A stretch of 64,000 bases of DNA from Labrenzia sp. CE80 (lineage in GTDB: Bacteria; Pseudomonadota; Alphaproteobacteria; Rhizobiales; Stappiaceae): assembly GCF_009650605.1 (NCBI RefSeq), contig NZ_WAJT01000001.1, positions 310,001-374,000 of the forward strand. The letters are read 5' to 3'. The position numbers and the translations under genes are program-made. A model generated the notes under the pieces. It saw only the letters and a list, made by a program, of their open reading frames with translations. It was not told the origin of the DNA and did no database searches. Every line of letters starts with the position of its first letter. The stretch's first letter is position 1. This document shows, one piece after another, positions 21,586 through 30,670 of the stretch.

Positions 21586-22050
21586 TTAGGCGAGGTAATC
21601 AACCAACAAGGATGAGGTTGTGCTGGATGTGCTGTCGCCGGATTCCGAATAACTGCTGGTCGATGAGGTGAGTTCCTCGAGGAGCAACGCGACGAGATCT
21701 TCGCCTGAGGTTTCCGAGCTTGATGCCTCACCGCCAGGGGGAGGTGGTGGCGGCGGCCCCATCTCTCCGCTTTCGAACATGGCGGACAGCTCATCTGCCT
21801 GTTCCTGTGTCAGGGTACCAGCGTCAACCTGCTCGCTCAGCAGGCCTTCCATCGTCTCCTGCATTTCTTCCTTGGTCGGAGGAGTGGACGAAGGACCGCC
21901 TTCTGGAGCCAAGTCGTCATGGATGGCTTCCAGAGCCGCCAGCATGGCGTCTGAATCTTCGGACGTGATTTCGCCAGCTTCGACCTGGGCGGTCAGCTGT
22001 GATTGCATGGTTTGTTGCGGTGGCGGTGGCGCCGATCCGATCGACATCAT
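21586..22050 (-). CDS. Small acidic two-repeat protein of unknown function
   Basis: A 154-residue protein with no recognised family. It has two copies of a helical unit with a conserved core V-(E/D)-A-G-x-(I/L)-T-x-E-(D/Q)-x-D: QLTAQVEAGEITSEDSD near residue 18 and LLSEQVDAGTLTQEQAD near 70. Pro-rich linkers (runs of P) join them, and the C-terminal 50 residues are Ser/Thr-rich and low complexity. No signal peptide or membrane segment is visible. The acidic loops hint at an EF-hand-like calcium site, but the pattern is incomplete. GAGG precedes the start and a terminator follows. It is divergent from a two-component system. Confidence 0.7.
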   Translation of the reverse strand: MMSIGSAPPPPQQTMQSQLTAQVEAGEITSEDSDAMLAALEAIHDDLAPEGGPSSTPPTKEEMQETMEGLLSEQVDAGTLTQEQADELSAMFESGEMGPPPPPPPGGEASSSETSGEDLVALLLEELTSSTSSYSESGDSTSSTTSSLLVDYLA

Positions 22051-22105
22051 GTGTGTGGTCCTCGCTCAAAGTAAAAGATGCAAGAGCTACCCTGTTTTCT
22101 TTGTG

Positions 22106-22121
22106 TTAACATTAAATTAAC
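22106..22121. promoter_or_regulatory. CtrA-like site TTAA-N7-TTAAC
   Basis: TTAACATTAAATTAAC fits the alphaproteobacterial CtrA full-site spacing. It lies in the intergenic region between the divergent small acidic protein gene (start 22050) and the response regulator gene (start 22235). The stretch is AT-rich, so a chance match is quite possible. Confidence 0.3.
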
Positions 22122-22234
22122 GAAACATTTCAACAAAATTTCTGATTGTTTCTTTGTTCTATCTAGAAATATACAGAAACAAATTGCTACAATTTTAGGG
22201 GTGAAAAGCAAAATGAAAGCTGCATATTGGCCGT

Positions 22235-22951
22235 ATGACCCGCGTTGAACACATCCTCGTCGTTGAAGACGATTCCGAGATCGGTGGCCTGATCGATAGG
22301 CACCTTTCGTCAAATGGCTGGAAGGTCAGCCTTGCCCGTGATGCCGCCGAAATGGATCGGGTGATCGCAAATGCGCGCATCGATCTGGTGGTTCTCGATC
22401 TGATGCTGCCCGGAGAAGATGGCTTGAGCATCTGCCGGCGTTTGCGCGGGCAGGGCAACATGCCGATCATCATCGTTTCGGCCAAGTCGGACGATTTTGA
22501 CCGCGTGGTCGGTCTTGAGGTCGGGGCCGATGACTACCTGGCAAAACCTTTCAACCCGCGGGAGCTGATCGCACGCATTCGTGCCATGTTCCGTCGCGTG
22601 GACATGGGAATGGCCAGCGCAGCGGTGTCCGGCAAGGTTCTGGCCTTTGAGGGATGGCGGCTGGACTGCGCCCAGCGGGACCTGCTCAACCCGGAGCAGG
22701 CAGAGGTTTCGCTGACTCCGGCCGAATTCGACCTCCTGCAGGTCATGGCGGAACGCCCGGGGCGGGTGTTGAGCCGTGATCAGTTGAGTGATCTTGCGCA
22801 TGGCAGCAACCCGACAGGATCGGGCCGAAACATCGACATTCTGATCAGCCGTGTGCGCAGCAAGCTTGAAGCTGGTGGGGCAGCCTACCAGTTCATTCGC
22901 ACTGTGCGGTCGGGCGGTTATGAATTTGTCGCTGAGGTGAAGGCTCATTGA
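22235..22951 (+). CDS. OmpR-family response regulator
   Basis: Two-component DNA-binding regulator of 238 residues. The receiver domain has the acidic pair EDD near residues 9-11, the phosphoacceptor aspartate in VLDLMLPGEDG near 53, and the conserved lysine in DYLAKPFNP near 104. The C-terminal winged helix (LTPAEFDLLQVMAERPGRVLSRDQL...GRNIDILISRVRSKLE) is of the OmpR/PhoB type. It overlaps the following kinase by one base (TGATG), so the two form a cognate pair. Target genes are not evident; the divergent small protein gene is one candidate. Confidence 0.93.
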   Translation: MTRVEHILVVEDDSEIGGLIDRHLSSNGWKVSLARDAAEMDRVIANARIDLVVLDLMLPGEDGLSICRRLRGQGNMPIIIVSAKSDDFDRVVGLEVGADDYLAKPFNPRELIARIRAMFRRVDMGMASAAVSGKVLAFEGWRLDCAQRDLLNPEQAEVSLTPAEFDLLQVMAERPGRVLSRDQLSDLAHGSNPTGSGRNIDILISRVRSKLEAGGAAYQFIRTVRSGGYEFVAEVKAH

Positions 22952-24282
22952 TGCACCGGATCCGCCGGTTTGGCCCCCAACGCATCGCGACGCAAATGTT
23001 GTTGATCATGCTGATCGGCTGCGCTGCGATGACGATGTTTCTTATGGCTCTTTTGTGGGTAATGCGTCCTGAACCCACTACTCAGGCCGGGGCAACGGTG
23101 GGGCTTAAACATGCGATCGCGGTCGCCCGCTTGAATGACGCGAACGAAGACGCGCGTGCTGACCTTCTGGCGCAAATGCTTGCTGCCGACGCGTCGCTCG
23201 ACCTGACCCTCGTCGATCAGGCGCCAGCTGCGGATCCCAGTCAGGAGAGGCGATCGCCATTCTGGCCGTTTCAAGAAGGCGTTCTTGCGCCGGGCATTAG
23301 CCTTGTGGCGTCGTGGCCGCTTCCAAATGGCGAGGGCGGCAAGCGCGTTCCGAATTTGTATTTCCAGCTTGCAGATGGAAATTACGTACTTGCCAAGATG
23401 ACCGCGCACAAGCCGCCGCCATTTCTTGGCAATCCAGTAATCTTGTTGTTTGTGACGCTCGGCGCCAGCCTTCTGCTGCTGCTCGTTTGGGCCGCGCGCA
23501 CCCTCGTCCATCCCCTGTCCAATCTTTCCGCAGACGTGGCAAAATTCGGGAAGGATACAGCACGGCCGGTGCCGGTAGCCGAGGCCGGGCCGAGAGAAGT
23601 TAAGCAGGTGGCCCAGGCCATCAACCGGATGCAGGGACGGATCGAGGGCCTGGTCGAGCGACGCACCCGCATGCTGACAGCCGTTGGTCATGATCTTCGC
23701 ACGCCCCTGACTCGCTTGCGGCTGCGCATCGAACTGATGAAGGATGAGGACCACAAGCAGCGAAACCTCGCCGATCTGGATCTCATGGAAACCCAGCTCA
23801 ACGGCGCCTTGTCCTTTCTGAAGGAAGGGCGAACCGGAGAGGCCTGGAAGCGGATCAATCTGCCGAGCCTTCTGCAGGGTCTCGTTGATCAATACGAGGA
23901 CATGGGAGTCGCCCTGGTCTTGTCGTGTCCACAAGGTGTCGTAGTCGAAGGACGCTCAAGCGAATTAACCCGGGCCTGCGCCAACCTGATCGACAATGCT
24001 CGTCGTTATGACGATCAACTGTCGCTGCATGTCAGCGTTGCTGGATCCGAAGTGTATCTCGATGTGGTGGATCATGGTCCCGGCATTCCTGCCGGAGATC
24101 AGGAGCGGTTGATGGAGCCCTTCGAACGTGGTGATGAGGCGCGCCAGATCGACAATGGCACCAGTTTCGGGTTGGGTCTTGCAACGACACGTGCAATTGC
24201 AGAAGCGCACGGCGGCCGGCTTGAGTTGAGCGACACGCCAGGTGGCGGACTGACCGCGCGTATCGTGTTGAACCTCGGCTAG
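22951..24282 (+). CDS. Sensor histidine kinase (EnvZ/OmpR-type partner)
   Basis: Membrane sensor kinase of 443 residues. A membrane segment lies near residues 12-34, then a sensor region of about 120 residues outside the membrane, a second segment near 165-185, and HAMP. The H-box follows (AVGHDLRTPLTRLRLRIELM), then the N-box CANLIDNARRY, a G1 box VDHGPGIP, an F-box-like LMEPFERGDEAR and the G2 box FGLGLATTRAI. It starts one base before the response regulator stop ends. The periplasmic part resembles EnvZ-like kinases only in size, and the stimulus is unknown. Confidence 0.92.
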   Translation: MHRIRRFGPQRIATQMLLIMLIGCAAMTMFLMALLWVMRPEPTTQAGATVGLKHAIAVARLNDANEDARADLLAQMLAADASLDLTLVDQAPAADPSQERRSPFWPFQEGVLAPGISLVASWPLPNGEGGKRVPNLYFQLADGNYVLAKMTAHKPPPFLGNPVILLFVTLGASLLLLLVWAARTLVHPLSNLSADVAKFGKDTARPVPVAEAGPREVKQVAQAINRMQGRIEGLVERRTRMLTAVGHDLRTPLTRLRLRIELMKDEDHKQRNLADLDLMETQLNGALSFLKEGRTGEAWKRINLPSLLQGLVDQYEDMGVALVLSCPQGVVVEGRSSELTRACANLIDNARRYDDQLSLHVSVAGSEVYLDVVDHGPGIPAGDQERLMEPFERGDEARQIDNGTSFGLGLATTRAIAEAHGGRLELSDTPGGGLTARIVLNLG

Positions 24283-24653
24283 ACCACTCGCGGTCTTCCT
24301 TTCGCCGGCGCCGACTCGCGTCTAAGAAATCAGTAGATGTTTCTTGGTCACGGGGCTGGCATGAGTACTTTTATTATGAGAATTGCCCAATCGGACTGAC
24401 CGGCGGCGCTGTGAACGGGACCGTGCGAAGACACCGCAAATGTCCTCCTATGTAAAGTGTCCGGACGATTGCTGGCCGGTCCTTCGTTGAAGGCTCCTGG
24501 CCTTAAGTTGGGTGACCTGTTTGTGATTTTTGGCGCGCCGCGCACTAGCAAACAGCCCGAAAGCGAGACGATCGCGTACTGGGCGTACCTGAATTGCGGT
24601 TGCCGTCAAAGCGGTCTATACGCCTTGCACCTATCCCCCAGCTTGAGGACATC
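24283..24653. other. Intergenic stretch, kinase to prmA
   Basis: 371 bases with no convincing gene, RNA or terminator. Close to prmA, TTGCGG (about 24596) and CTATAC are 16 bases apart and could form a weak promoter. Nothing else was recognised. Confidence 0.4.
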
Positions 24654-25544
24654 ATGCAGACCGTCAGGGTTCGGATTACCGCAGAGGAACTGGAAGCCAA
24701 GCGCATAGCCGATGTGCTGGAGCGCGCGTTCGAGCACGATGGCAATCCCGTGACCATTTATGAGGCTTCTCCAGACGGAAAAATCTGGGCCGCGGAAATC
24801 CTGCTTTTCGAGATGGAACCTGAGGAGGCGACCGAGGTGGTACGCGACCGGGTTGGTTCGGATGCTTTTGCTGCGCCGATTGAGGCAGAGATCCTTCCGG
24901 ACATCAACTGGGTCGAAAAGAGCCTCGAGGGGCTGAAACCTGTCAGTGCCGGACGTTTCTTTGTTCACGGATCGCACGATCAGGACAAGGTGCCCGGAGG
25001 CGGCATCGGCCTTGAAATCGAGGCTGCTCTTGCTTTTGGTACAGGACATCACGGAACGACCGCCGGGTGTCTGGAGGAGATCGATCGTCTCTTTTCGATG
25101 CGTGAGTATTACCGTGTCCTGGACCTGGGGACAGGAACCGGCGTCCTCGGAATTGCGATTGCCCGCATGACACGGCAACACGTTCTGGCGACCGACATTG
25201 ACCCGGTTGCGACCGAAACGGCGGCGAAAAACGCCCGGTTGAACGGTGTTGCGCCACTTATAAGCACGTTTACCGCCAACGGCATGGAAGACCGGCGTTT
25301 CGGCGAGTTCGGACCGTTCGACCTTATCGTCGCCAATATTCTGGCAAGGCCGCTGATGAAGATGGCGAAGTCCATCGCGGCACGGATGACACCGACGGCG
25401 ACCCTGGTCTTGTCCGGCCTAAGGGTCGAGGATGGCCCACGAATCCTTTTTGCTTATGGCTGCCAGGGGTTTCATCTTGCCCGGCGGCAAGAGAAAGACG
25501 GCTGGCTGACGCTGACGCTTGTGCGCGGCCGGAAGGTCGCCTAG
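24654..25544 (+). CDS. prmA: PrmA, ribosomal protein L11 methyltransferase
   Basis: SAM-dependent enzyme that trimethylates ribosomal protein L11. ATG 24654, preceded by GAGGACATC, gives 296 residues; the frame continues upstream without a better start. An N-terminal substrate-binding domain is followed by AFGTGHHGTT, the SAM-binding motif VLDLGTGTGVLGIA, and the NILARPL motif typical of PrmA. It converges on the DUF1127 gene with a shared terminator between them. Confidence 0.93.
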   Translation: MQTVRVRITAEELEAKRIADVLERAFEHDGNPVTIYEASPDGKIWAAEILLFEMEPEEATEVVRDRVGSDAFAAPIEAEILPDINWVEKSLEGLKPVSAGRFFVHGSHDQDKVPGGGIGLEIEAALAFGTGHHGTTAGCLEEIDRLFSMREYYRVLDLGTGTGVLGIAIARMTRQHVLATDIDPVATETAAKNARLNGVAPLISTFTANGMEDRRFGEFGPFDLIVANILARPLMKMAKSIAARMTPTATLVLSGLRVEDGPRILFAYGCQGFHLARRQEKDGWLTLTLVRGRKVA

Positions 25545-25580
25545 CGCTGGATTTTCGCCCGTTTCTTCATTGAAGCTGAC

Positions 25581-25620
25581 AAAAAAAGAGCGCGGAGGAG
25601 TTTCCACCGCGCTTCTTTTC
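25581..25620. terminator. Bidirectional terminator between prmA and DUF1127 gene
   Basis: AGCGCGG (25589-25595) and CCGCGCT (25607-25613) make a 7-base GC-rich stem. Seven A precede it, which is a strong T-run for the minus strand, and TCTTTTC follows it on the plus strand. It fits the end of both convergent genes. Confidence 0.8.
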
Positions 25621-25645
25621 TCAAGATTTTTGGCTGTGACCTTGC

Positions 25646-25858
25646 TTAGAAGATCATGCCCGTAGAACCTTCACGTTCCAGTTCGCTGCGCTCAAAGCCG
25701 TGTGCGGCAAGAGTGGCATCATCAAGGGACAGAAGGTAACCGTTGACGTAGCGACGAGCCTGCTTTTCGCGGGCTTCGACCATGCGGCCGAATGCGCGAC
25801 GTACGAAACCGTCAGAAGAGCGGTTGGCGCCGCCGATGGTGGTTGTTGCAGTTGCCAT
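25646..25858 (-). CDS. DUF1127 (YjiS-like) small protein
   Basis: A 70-residue basic protein. The C-terminal half (ARRYVNGYLLSLDDATLAAHGFERSEL) follows the DUF1127 pattern of an Arg-rich helix, a Leu-S-Asp-x-x-Leu turn and a G-x-x-R end, although the usual L-x-D-I-G is replaced by LAAHG. Members are often stress- or phosphate-related regulators that bind RNA or protein in Rhizobiales, which is family knowledge only. It is divergent from the aminopeptidase P gene across about 250 bases. Confidence 0.75.
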   Translation of the reverse strand: MATATTTIGGANRSSDGFVRRAFGRMVEAREKQARRYVNGYLLSLDDATLAAHGFERSELEREGSTGMIF

Positions 25859-25986
25859 GGTCTTAAAACTCCAAGCAAGAGGTTGATGGGGGCGCGTCCT
25901 CGAGAGCTGCTGCCTCTTTATTTGTCACGATCAATATGAGGTCATTCGCATTTTTTGAGTAGAGACGATCTTGCATGACAGGCCTG

Positions 25987-26008
25987 CATTTCTCGCATGT
26001 GCGAAATG
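25987..26008. promoter_or_regulatory. Imperfect inverted repeat in divergent intergenic region
   Basis: CATTT...CGCA-TG-TGCG...AAATG forms an interrupted dyad between the divergent DUF1127 and pepP genes. It could be an operator for either. No regulator is recognised. Confidence 0.25.
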
Positions 26009-26109
26009 TATGGTGCGTCGCAAAATTGTAAAACTCATCCTGTCTATTGGGGGTCTGCGGAATAGTTTTCCGTCTTGAACGATTCGTCTGATCAACCTAG
26101 CTTCGGGCC

Positions 26110-27924
26110 ATGTTTCAGACCTTCGATGATCTCAGTGATCCTTCCTGCGGGGCGCCGCATGCAGCGCTGCTCAGGGCCGAACTCAAGCAGCTGTCCCTGG
26201 ATGGATTCCTTGTGCCGCGTGCAGATGCACACCAGGGCGAGTATGTTCCGCCTCATGATTGCCGGCTTCAGTGGCTGACAGGCTTTTCCGGTTCCGCCGG
26301 GACGGCCGCCGTGCTGATGGACGACGCTGCGATTTTCGTTGACGGCCGCTACACGATCCAGGTTCGCGAACAAGTGGATATGGATGTCTTTCCGGCTCAA
26401 CATCTCATCAATGAACCGGTTACGGACTGGTTGGCGGCGCGGCTAAAGTCAGGCGAGCGTATCGGCTATGATGCGATGCTCCACCCCGTTCGCGAGGTGC
26501 GCCGTCTCCAGAGTGTCTGCGACAAGGCGGGAGCTGAACTGGTCGCACTTGATCAAAATCCCATCGATGCGGTCTGGAAAGACCGCCCGGAAGCTCCGGT
26601 TGGCGCTGTGGCACTGCACAGCGAAAAGCTGGCGGGGCGTTCGGCCAGCGGCAAAATCTCTGAAATTCAGGCCGCTATCGCTGCGAAGGATGCCGGTGCC
26701 TGCGTGCTGACGCAGCCCGATTCCATTGCCTGGCTGTTCAATATTCGTGGGTCCGATGTGACGCATAATCCGGTCCCACTCTCCTTCGCCGTCGTTCCGG
26801 CGAGTGGCAAACCGAGCCTTTTCATCGATGGCCGAAAGCTGTCGAATTCGGTTCGAGAAACTCTTCATGTGCTTGTCGATGTCGAGGAGCCGCAAGGTTT
26901 CAAGGCGAAACTCGCAGATCTGGGGAAGGATGGCGCGTCCGTCATGATCGACCCGGCGCTTGCAGGGCAGGGGATTGCCGACGCGATCGTCAACGCCGGC
27001 GGCCAACTGGTCGAAGCGGCCGATCCGGTGCTGTTGCCGAAAGCGATCAAGAATGATGCGGAAATCGAGGGTGCCCGCTCGGCGCATCTGCGTGACGCGG
27101 TCGCCTATGCGAAATTCCTGTGCTGGTTCGATGATATTGCCCCGTCCGGTGAGCTGGACGAGATTGGTGCGGCGGAAAAGCTGGAACAGTTTCGCCGCGA
27201 AACCGGGGTTCTGAAGGATATTTCCTTCGATACGATTTCAGGTGCCGGTCCCAATGGCGCCATTTGTCATTATCGCGTGAGCCGCAAGAGCAATCTCATG
27301 ATTCCGGTCGGGCGTCCCTTCCTGATCGACAGCGGCGCGCAGTATGAAGACGGCACCACGGACATCACACGCACCCTGGCGGTGGGGGAGCAGAGCGCCG
27401 AGATGAAACGGCATTTCACCCTGGTGCTGAAAGGGCATATCGCCATCTCATCCGCGCGTTTTCCGCTTGGAACGTCAGGTGCTCAGCTCGATACCCTGGC
27501 GCGGATCGACCTTTGGAAGGCCGGTCTCGATTTTGATCACGGGACAGGTCATGGCGTCGGAGCCTATCTGTCGGTTCATGAGGGACCGCAGCGGATTGCC
27601 AAAACCGGCGCGGTGCCTTTGAAGCCGGGTATGATCTTGTCGAATGAACCAGGATATTATCCGGCAGGTGAATATGGGATCCGTCTCGAAAACCTGGAAC
27701 TCGTCACTGAGCCTGCAGCGATCGAAGGCGGCGAACGGCCTATGCTTGGGTTCGAAACCTTGACGCTTGCGCCTTTCGACCTTCGACTTGTGGACAGGGA
27801 CCTCCTGAGCGATGCTGAGCGCGATTGGCTCAATGCCTATCACGCTAAGGTTCTCGCCCAGCTTTCGCCTCTGCTGGATGACAAGACATTGACTTGGCTG
27901 GAAGAGGCTACGGCCGCTATTTGA
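26110..27924 (+). CDS. pepP: Xaa-Pro aminopeptidase (aminopeptidase P, M24B)
   Basis: Metallopeptidase that removes an N-terminal residue preceding proline. The 604 residues match the long three-domain form: two creatinase-like N-terminal domains (VPRADAHQGEYVPPHDCRLQWLTGFSGSAG, and QPDSIAWLFNIRG in the second) followed by the pita-bread catalytic domain. Visible metal ligands are the two aspartates in DSGAQYEDGTTDITRT, the histidine in DFDHGTGHGVG, and glutamates in SNEPGYY and IRLEN. Probably cytoplasmic, with no signal peptide. The dioxygenase gene starts 43 bases later on the same strand. Confidence 0.92.
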   Translation: MFQTFDDLSDPSCGAPHAALLRAELKQLSLDGFLVPRADAHQGEYVPPHDCRLQWLTGFSGSAGTAAVLMDDAAIFVDGRYTIQVREQVDMDVFPAQHLINEPVTDWLAARLKSGERIGYDAMLHPVREVRRLQSVCDKAGAELVALDQNPIDAVWKDRPEAPVGAVALHSEKLAGRSASGKISEIQAAIAAKDAGACVLTQPDSIAWLFNIRGSDVTHNPVPLSFAVVPASGKPSLFIDGRKLSNSVRETLHVLVDVEEPQGFKAKLADLGKDGASVMIDPALAGQGIADAIVNAGGQLVEAADPVLLPKAIKNDAEIEGARSAHLRDAVAYAKFLCWFDDIAPSGELDEIGAAEKLEQFRRETGVLKDISFDTISGAGPNGAICHYRVSRKSNLMIPVGRPFLIDSGAQYEDGTTDITRTLAVGEQSAEMKRHFTLVLKGHIAISSARFPLGTSGAQLDTLARIDLWKAGLDFDHGTGHGVGAYLSVHEGPQRIAKTGAVPLKPGMILSNEPGYYPAGEYGIRLENLELVTEPAAIEGGERPMLGFETLTLAPFDLRLVDRDLLSDAERDWLNAYHAKVLAQLSPLLDDKTLTWLEEATAAI

Positions 27925-27967
27925 TTGGGGTCCGTTCAGGCAGGCCCGTTGTTCGAGGCAGTTTTTC

Positions 27968-29002
27968 ATGCGCGCGATAGATATTTTGAAGACACCCTTC
28001 TGGGCAGCGGAATTGGCCAGTGGCGCCAAATCCTTTGCCGACAATCCGATCATCGGCAGCCGCCGGTTGAACGAGAAAGGGCTTCATGTTGCGCGCATGC
28101 GTCTGGCGGAGCGCATGAGCGATTGGCGCCGGGGGCACCTCTCCAAGCTAGTGAGCGAGGATGACCGGCGTCAATATGCAGAGCAGGGCTATATATGCCG
28201 GAACGATGTGCTTGGCCCTGAAGAGTTGGCGGGTTTGCGGCAAGAGGTGGAAGAGAACACCTTTCACGCCTATGATATGCGGCAGGGCAATGCGGTCACG
28301 CGTTTCGTGCCTCTGCCGCCGGAAGTCCTGAAGGACAAGCCCTATCTCAAGCGCTTCGTGAACGGCCCCTTGTTCCAGAACACCTTGCGCTATGTGGGGT
28401 CTGCCAACGCAGATCCGATAGTCTATCTGCATATCGTCATGACCAAGCCCACAAAAGGCAAGGTGGATCCTCAGACGAGCTTCCATTCAGATACATTTCA
28501 GCCGACCGCTAAGTCCTGGTTCTTTCTATATGATGTGGCTCTGGAAGATGGGCCGTTCAACTATATCGCCGGGTCGCACAGGCTGACGCCCGAGCGAGCT
28601 GCCTGGGAGCAGGAGCAAAGTGTTCAAGCTGCGGACGCGCGGAACAAGCTTCATGCCCGTGGGTCCTTCCGTCTTACAGCCGAAGAGGCGAAGCAGATGG
28701 GGTTTGGTGACCCGGTTGCTTTCAATGTTCCAGGCAACTCCCTGGTCGTCGCGGATACGCACGGGTTTCATGCGCGCGGCAAGAGTGAGCGTCCTTCGGT
28801 GCGTGTGGGAATCTATGGTTCCCTGCGCCGCAATCCATTCCTGCCTCTAACCGGTCTCGACCCGCTCTCGTTGCCCGGTATCAAGGGTCGCCAGGCTCAG
28901 ATCCACATGAAGGAACTGCAGTTGAAGGCAAGATGGAGGGGCGTGAAAGGCTCGCACAGATATGCCGGCAAGATTTCGATCACGGAGCCGTCTCCGTTCT
29001 GA
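27968..29002 (+). CDS. Phytanoyl-CoA dioxygenase (PhyH) family protein
   Basis: Fe(II)/2-oxoglutarate-dependent oxygenase of 344 residues. The iron triad is visible as H173-S-D175 in FHSDTF and the distal histidine in DTHGFHARG (H265 or H268), with an Arg downstream in RPSVRVG for 2-oxoglutarate. The N-terminal 85 residues are specific to this protein. PhyH bacterial members act on varied substrates, from osmolytes to secondary metabolites, so the substrate is not assigned. Good ribosome site (GAGGC). It may be cotranscribed with pepP and converges on the ClC gene. Confidence 0.8.
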   Translation: MRAIDILKTPFWAAELASGAKSFADNPIIGSRRLNEKGLHVARMRLAERMSDWRRGHLSKLVSEDDRRQYAEQGYICRNDVLGPEELAGLRQEVEENTFHAYDMRQGNAVTRFVPLPPEVLKDKPYLKRFVNGPLFQNTLRYVGSANADPIVYLHIVMTKPTKGKVDPQTSFHSDTFQPTAKSWFFLYDVALEDGPFNYIAGSHRLTPERAAWEQEQSVQAADARNKLHARGSFRLTAEEAKQMGFGDPVAFNVPGNSLVVADTHGFHARGKSERPSVRVGIYGSLRRNPFLPLTGLDPLSLPGIKGRQAQIHMKELQLKARWRGVKGSHRYAGKISITEPSPF

Positions 29003-29026
29003 GCCAGCACTCTTACGTGTTAGACC

Positions 29027-30670
29027 TCAACGGTGGGCTTCTTCGCTTTCCTTGATCAGAGCCGAGTTGAAGTAGCGCAGGGCGCGGACATGGCGGGCTA
29101 TGCCGACAACCCTGGTCGCGTCACCGCTCTCAACCACCGGCAAGCTGATCTTGCCGCTTTCGTCAAAAGCCTTCAGGGCGTTTTCAAGTGAATTGCCGGC
29201 GTGCAGGTAGGTGCCGTCGGTGCCGGGGTTGAACGTTCGTTCTTCTTCATCTTCCGGCGGAGCGTCCATGAAGTCTCGGACTTTCACGCTTTCGCTCAGA
29301 TAGGTGTGGCTACCCTCGTGCAGGCAGACCCCACGCATGCCCAGTTGCCAGTGGAAATAGGACTTTCCGTGAATAGCCTGGGTCAGGCCAGCGGAAATGG
29401 AGACCACGATCAGGAGCGCGATAGAGAGGCCATAGCCGCCCGTCAATTCGAAAACGATCATGGTGGTGGACACTGGAGCGCCAAGAACCGCGGCGGCAAC
29501 GCCGCCCATGCCAAGGATGGCGTAAAGGCCATGGCTGGAGGCCATCTCCGGGAAGGCAGACGCAGCGATCAGGCCGAAAGCGCCGCCGGTCATTGCACCC
29601 AGATAGAGCGACGGCGAGAAGATCCCGCCGCCGAAGCGCGAGGCCAATGTGATTGCGGTGGCTGCGGTTTTTGCGACCAGAAGCGCCAGCATCACTGTGA
29701 TTGGCAGCTGATGCTTCAACGCCATATCCGTTGCTTCATAGCCAACGCCGAGTACCTGAGGGAAAACGATTGCGATCGCTCCGACCGCGAGGCCGCCGAC
29801 GACGGGACGCAGCCAGAGAGGCATTGAGATGTTGCGTGCGGTCCAGTCGCTTCCGATCAGCGCAAACTGGAACAGGATCGCGACGGCCGCACAGGTCAGG
29901 CCGAGCAGCGCAAAGGCGGGAATCTCGAGATACGAGGTGATGTCGTAGGTCGGAATGATGAAGGAGGCCGATTCCCCGAACCAAAGGCGGGAAAGGACGG
30001 CTCCGACGGCCGAAGCCAGCACAATCGGAACGAAGGCGGACACGGCATAGTGGCCGAGCACCACCTCATGGGCGAAGAGAACGCCGGCAATCGGTGCGTT
30101 GAAGGACGCAGAGACGGCGCTGGCGACACCGCAGGCCAGCAACATGCGCCTGGCCGAATCAGGCAGTGAAAACGCCCGGCAGACGGCTGTTCCCAGAGTG
30201 GCGCCCAGGTGGACGACAGGCCCTTCGCGGCCTGCGCTCGCCCCGAATCCGAGAGATATCACTGTGATCAGCGCCGACGTCAGGCCAGCGCGAAGGGGTA
30301 GGCCGCGGCCACCCAGCGCTCGCGCCTCGATCACATCGGCAACCCCGCCTGCGCGTTGCTTTGGTTGATAGCTCTGAAGCAGCCAGCCTACGATCAGGCC
30401 GCCAAGCGCTGGTGTTAGCAGGATGACCCACCACGGCTGGCTGGCGGCGGCATCGATGATCCGCTCGGAGGTTGTGCCGAGCCAAGGCCATTGCAACAGG
30501 CCGATGGCCGAGCGGAAAGCAATGGCCGCAGCGGCAACGAGTGAACCGATGCCGAGAGCGAGCAGCCAAACGATCGGAAGTCGGCTGGTTCTGAACAGGC
30601 GAAGATTGGGCATGATCCAGCTGGAAAGGATCTGAGGAAGGTGACGGACAGTGTCGAATATGACGCGCAT
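29027..30670 (-). CDS. ClC-family chloride channel/transporter with CBS region
   Basis: Inner-membrane ClC protein with many hydrophobic helices. ATG 30670 is used (547 residues); a TTG 27 bases further out is the other option, and neither has a clear ribosome site. The gating motif is GREGP with the glutamate near residue 149, which favours a Cl-/H+ antiporter type. The anion-path sequence before helix D is GGVADV rather than GSGIP, so ion preference may differ. FGGGIFSPSLYLGA marks helix N. The C-terminal ~110 residues resemble CBS sequence (VRDFMDAPPE...LPVVE). Convergent with the PhyH gene. Confidence 0.9.
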   Translation of the reverse strand: MRVIFDTVRHLPQILSSWIMPNLRLFRTSRLPIVWLLALGIGSLVAAAAIAFRSAIGLLQWPWLGTTSERIIDAAASQPWWVILLTPALGGLIVGWLLQSYQPKQRAGGVADVIEARALGGRGLPLRAGLTSALITVISLGFGASAGREGPVVHLGATLGTAVCRAFSLPDSARRMLLACGVASAVSASFNAPIAGVLFAHEVVLGHYAVSAFVPIVLASAVGAVLSRLWFGESASFIIPTYDITSYLEIPAFALLGLTCAAVAILFQFALIGSDWTARNISMPLWLRPVVGGLAVGAIAIVFPQVLGVGYEATDMALKHQLPITVMLALLVAKTAATAITLASRFGGGIFSPSLYLGAMTGGAFGLIAASAFPEMASSHGLYAILGMGGVAAAVLGAPVSTTMIVFELTGGYGLSIALLIVVSISAGLTQAIHGKSYFHWQLGMRGVCLHEGSHTYLSESVKVRDFMDAPPEDEEERTFNPGTDGTYLHAGNSLENALKAFDESGKISLPVVESGDATRVVGIARHVRALRYFNSALIKESEEAHR

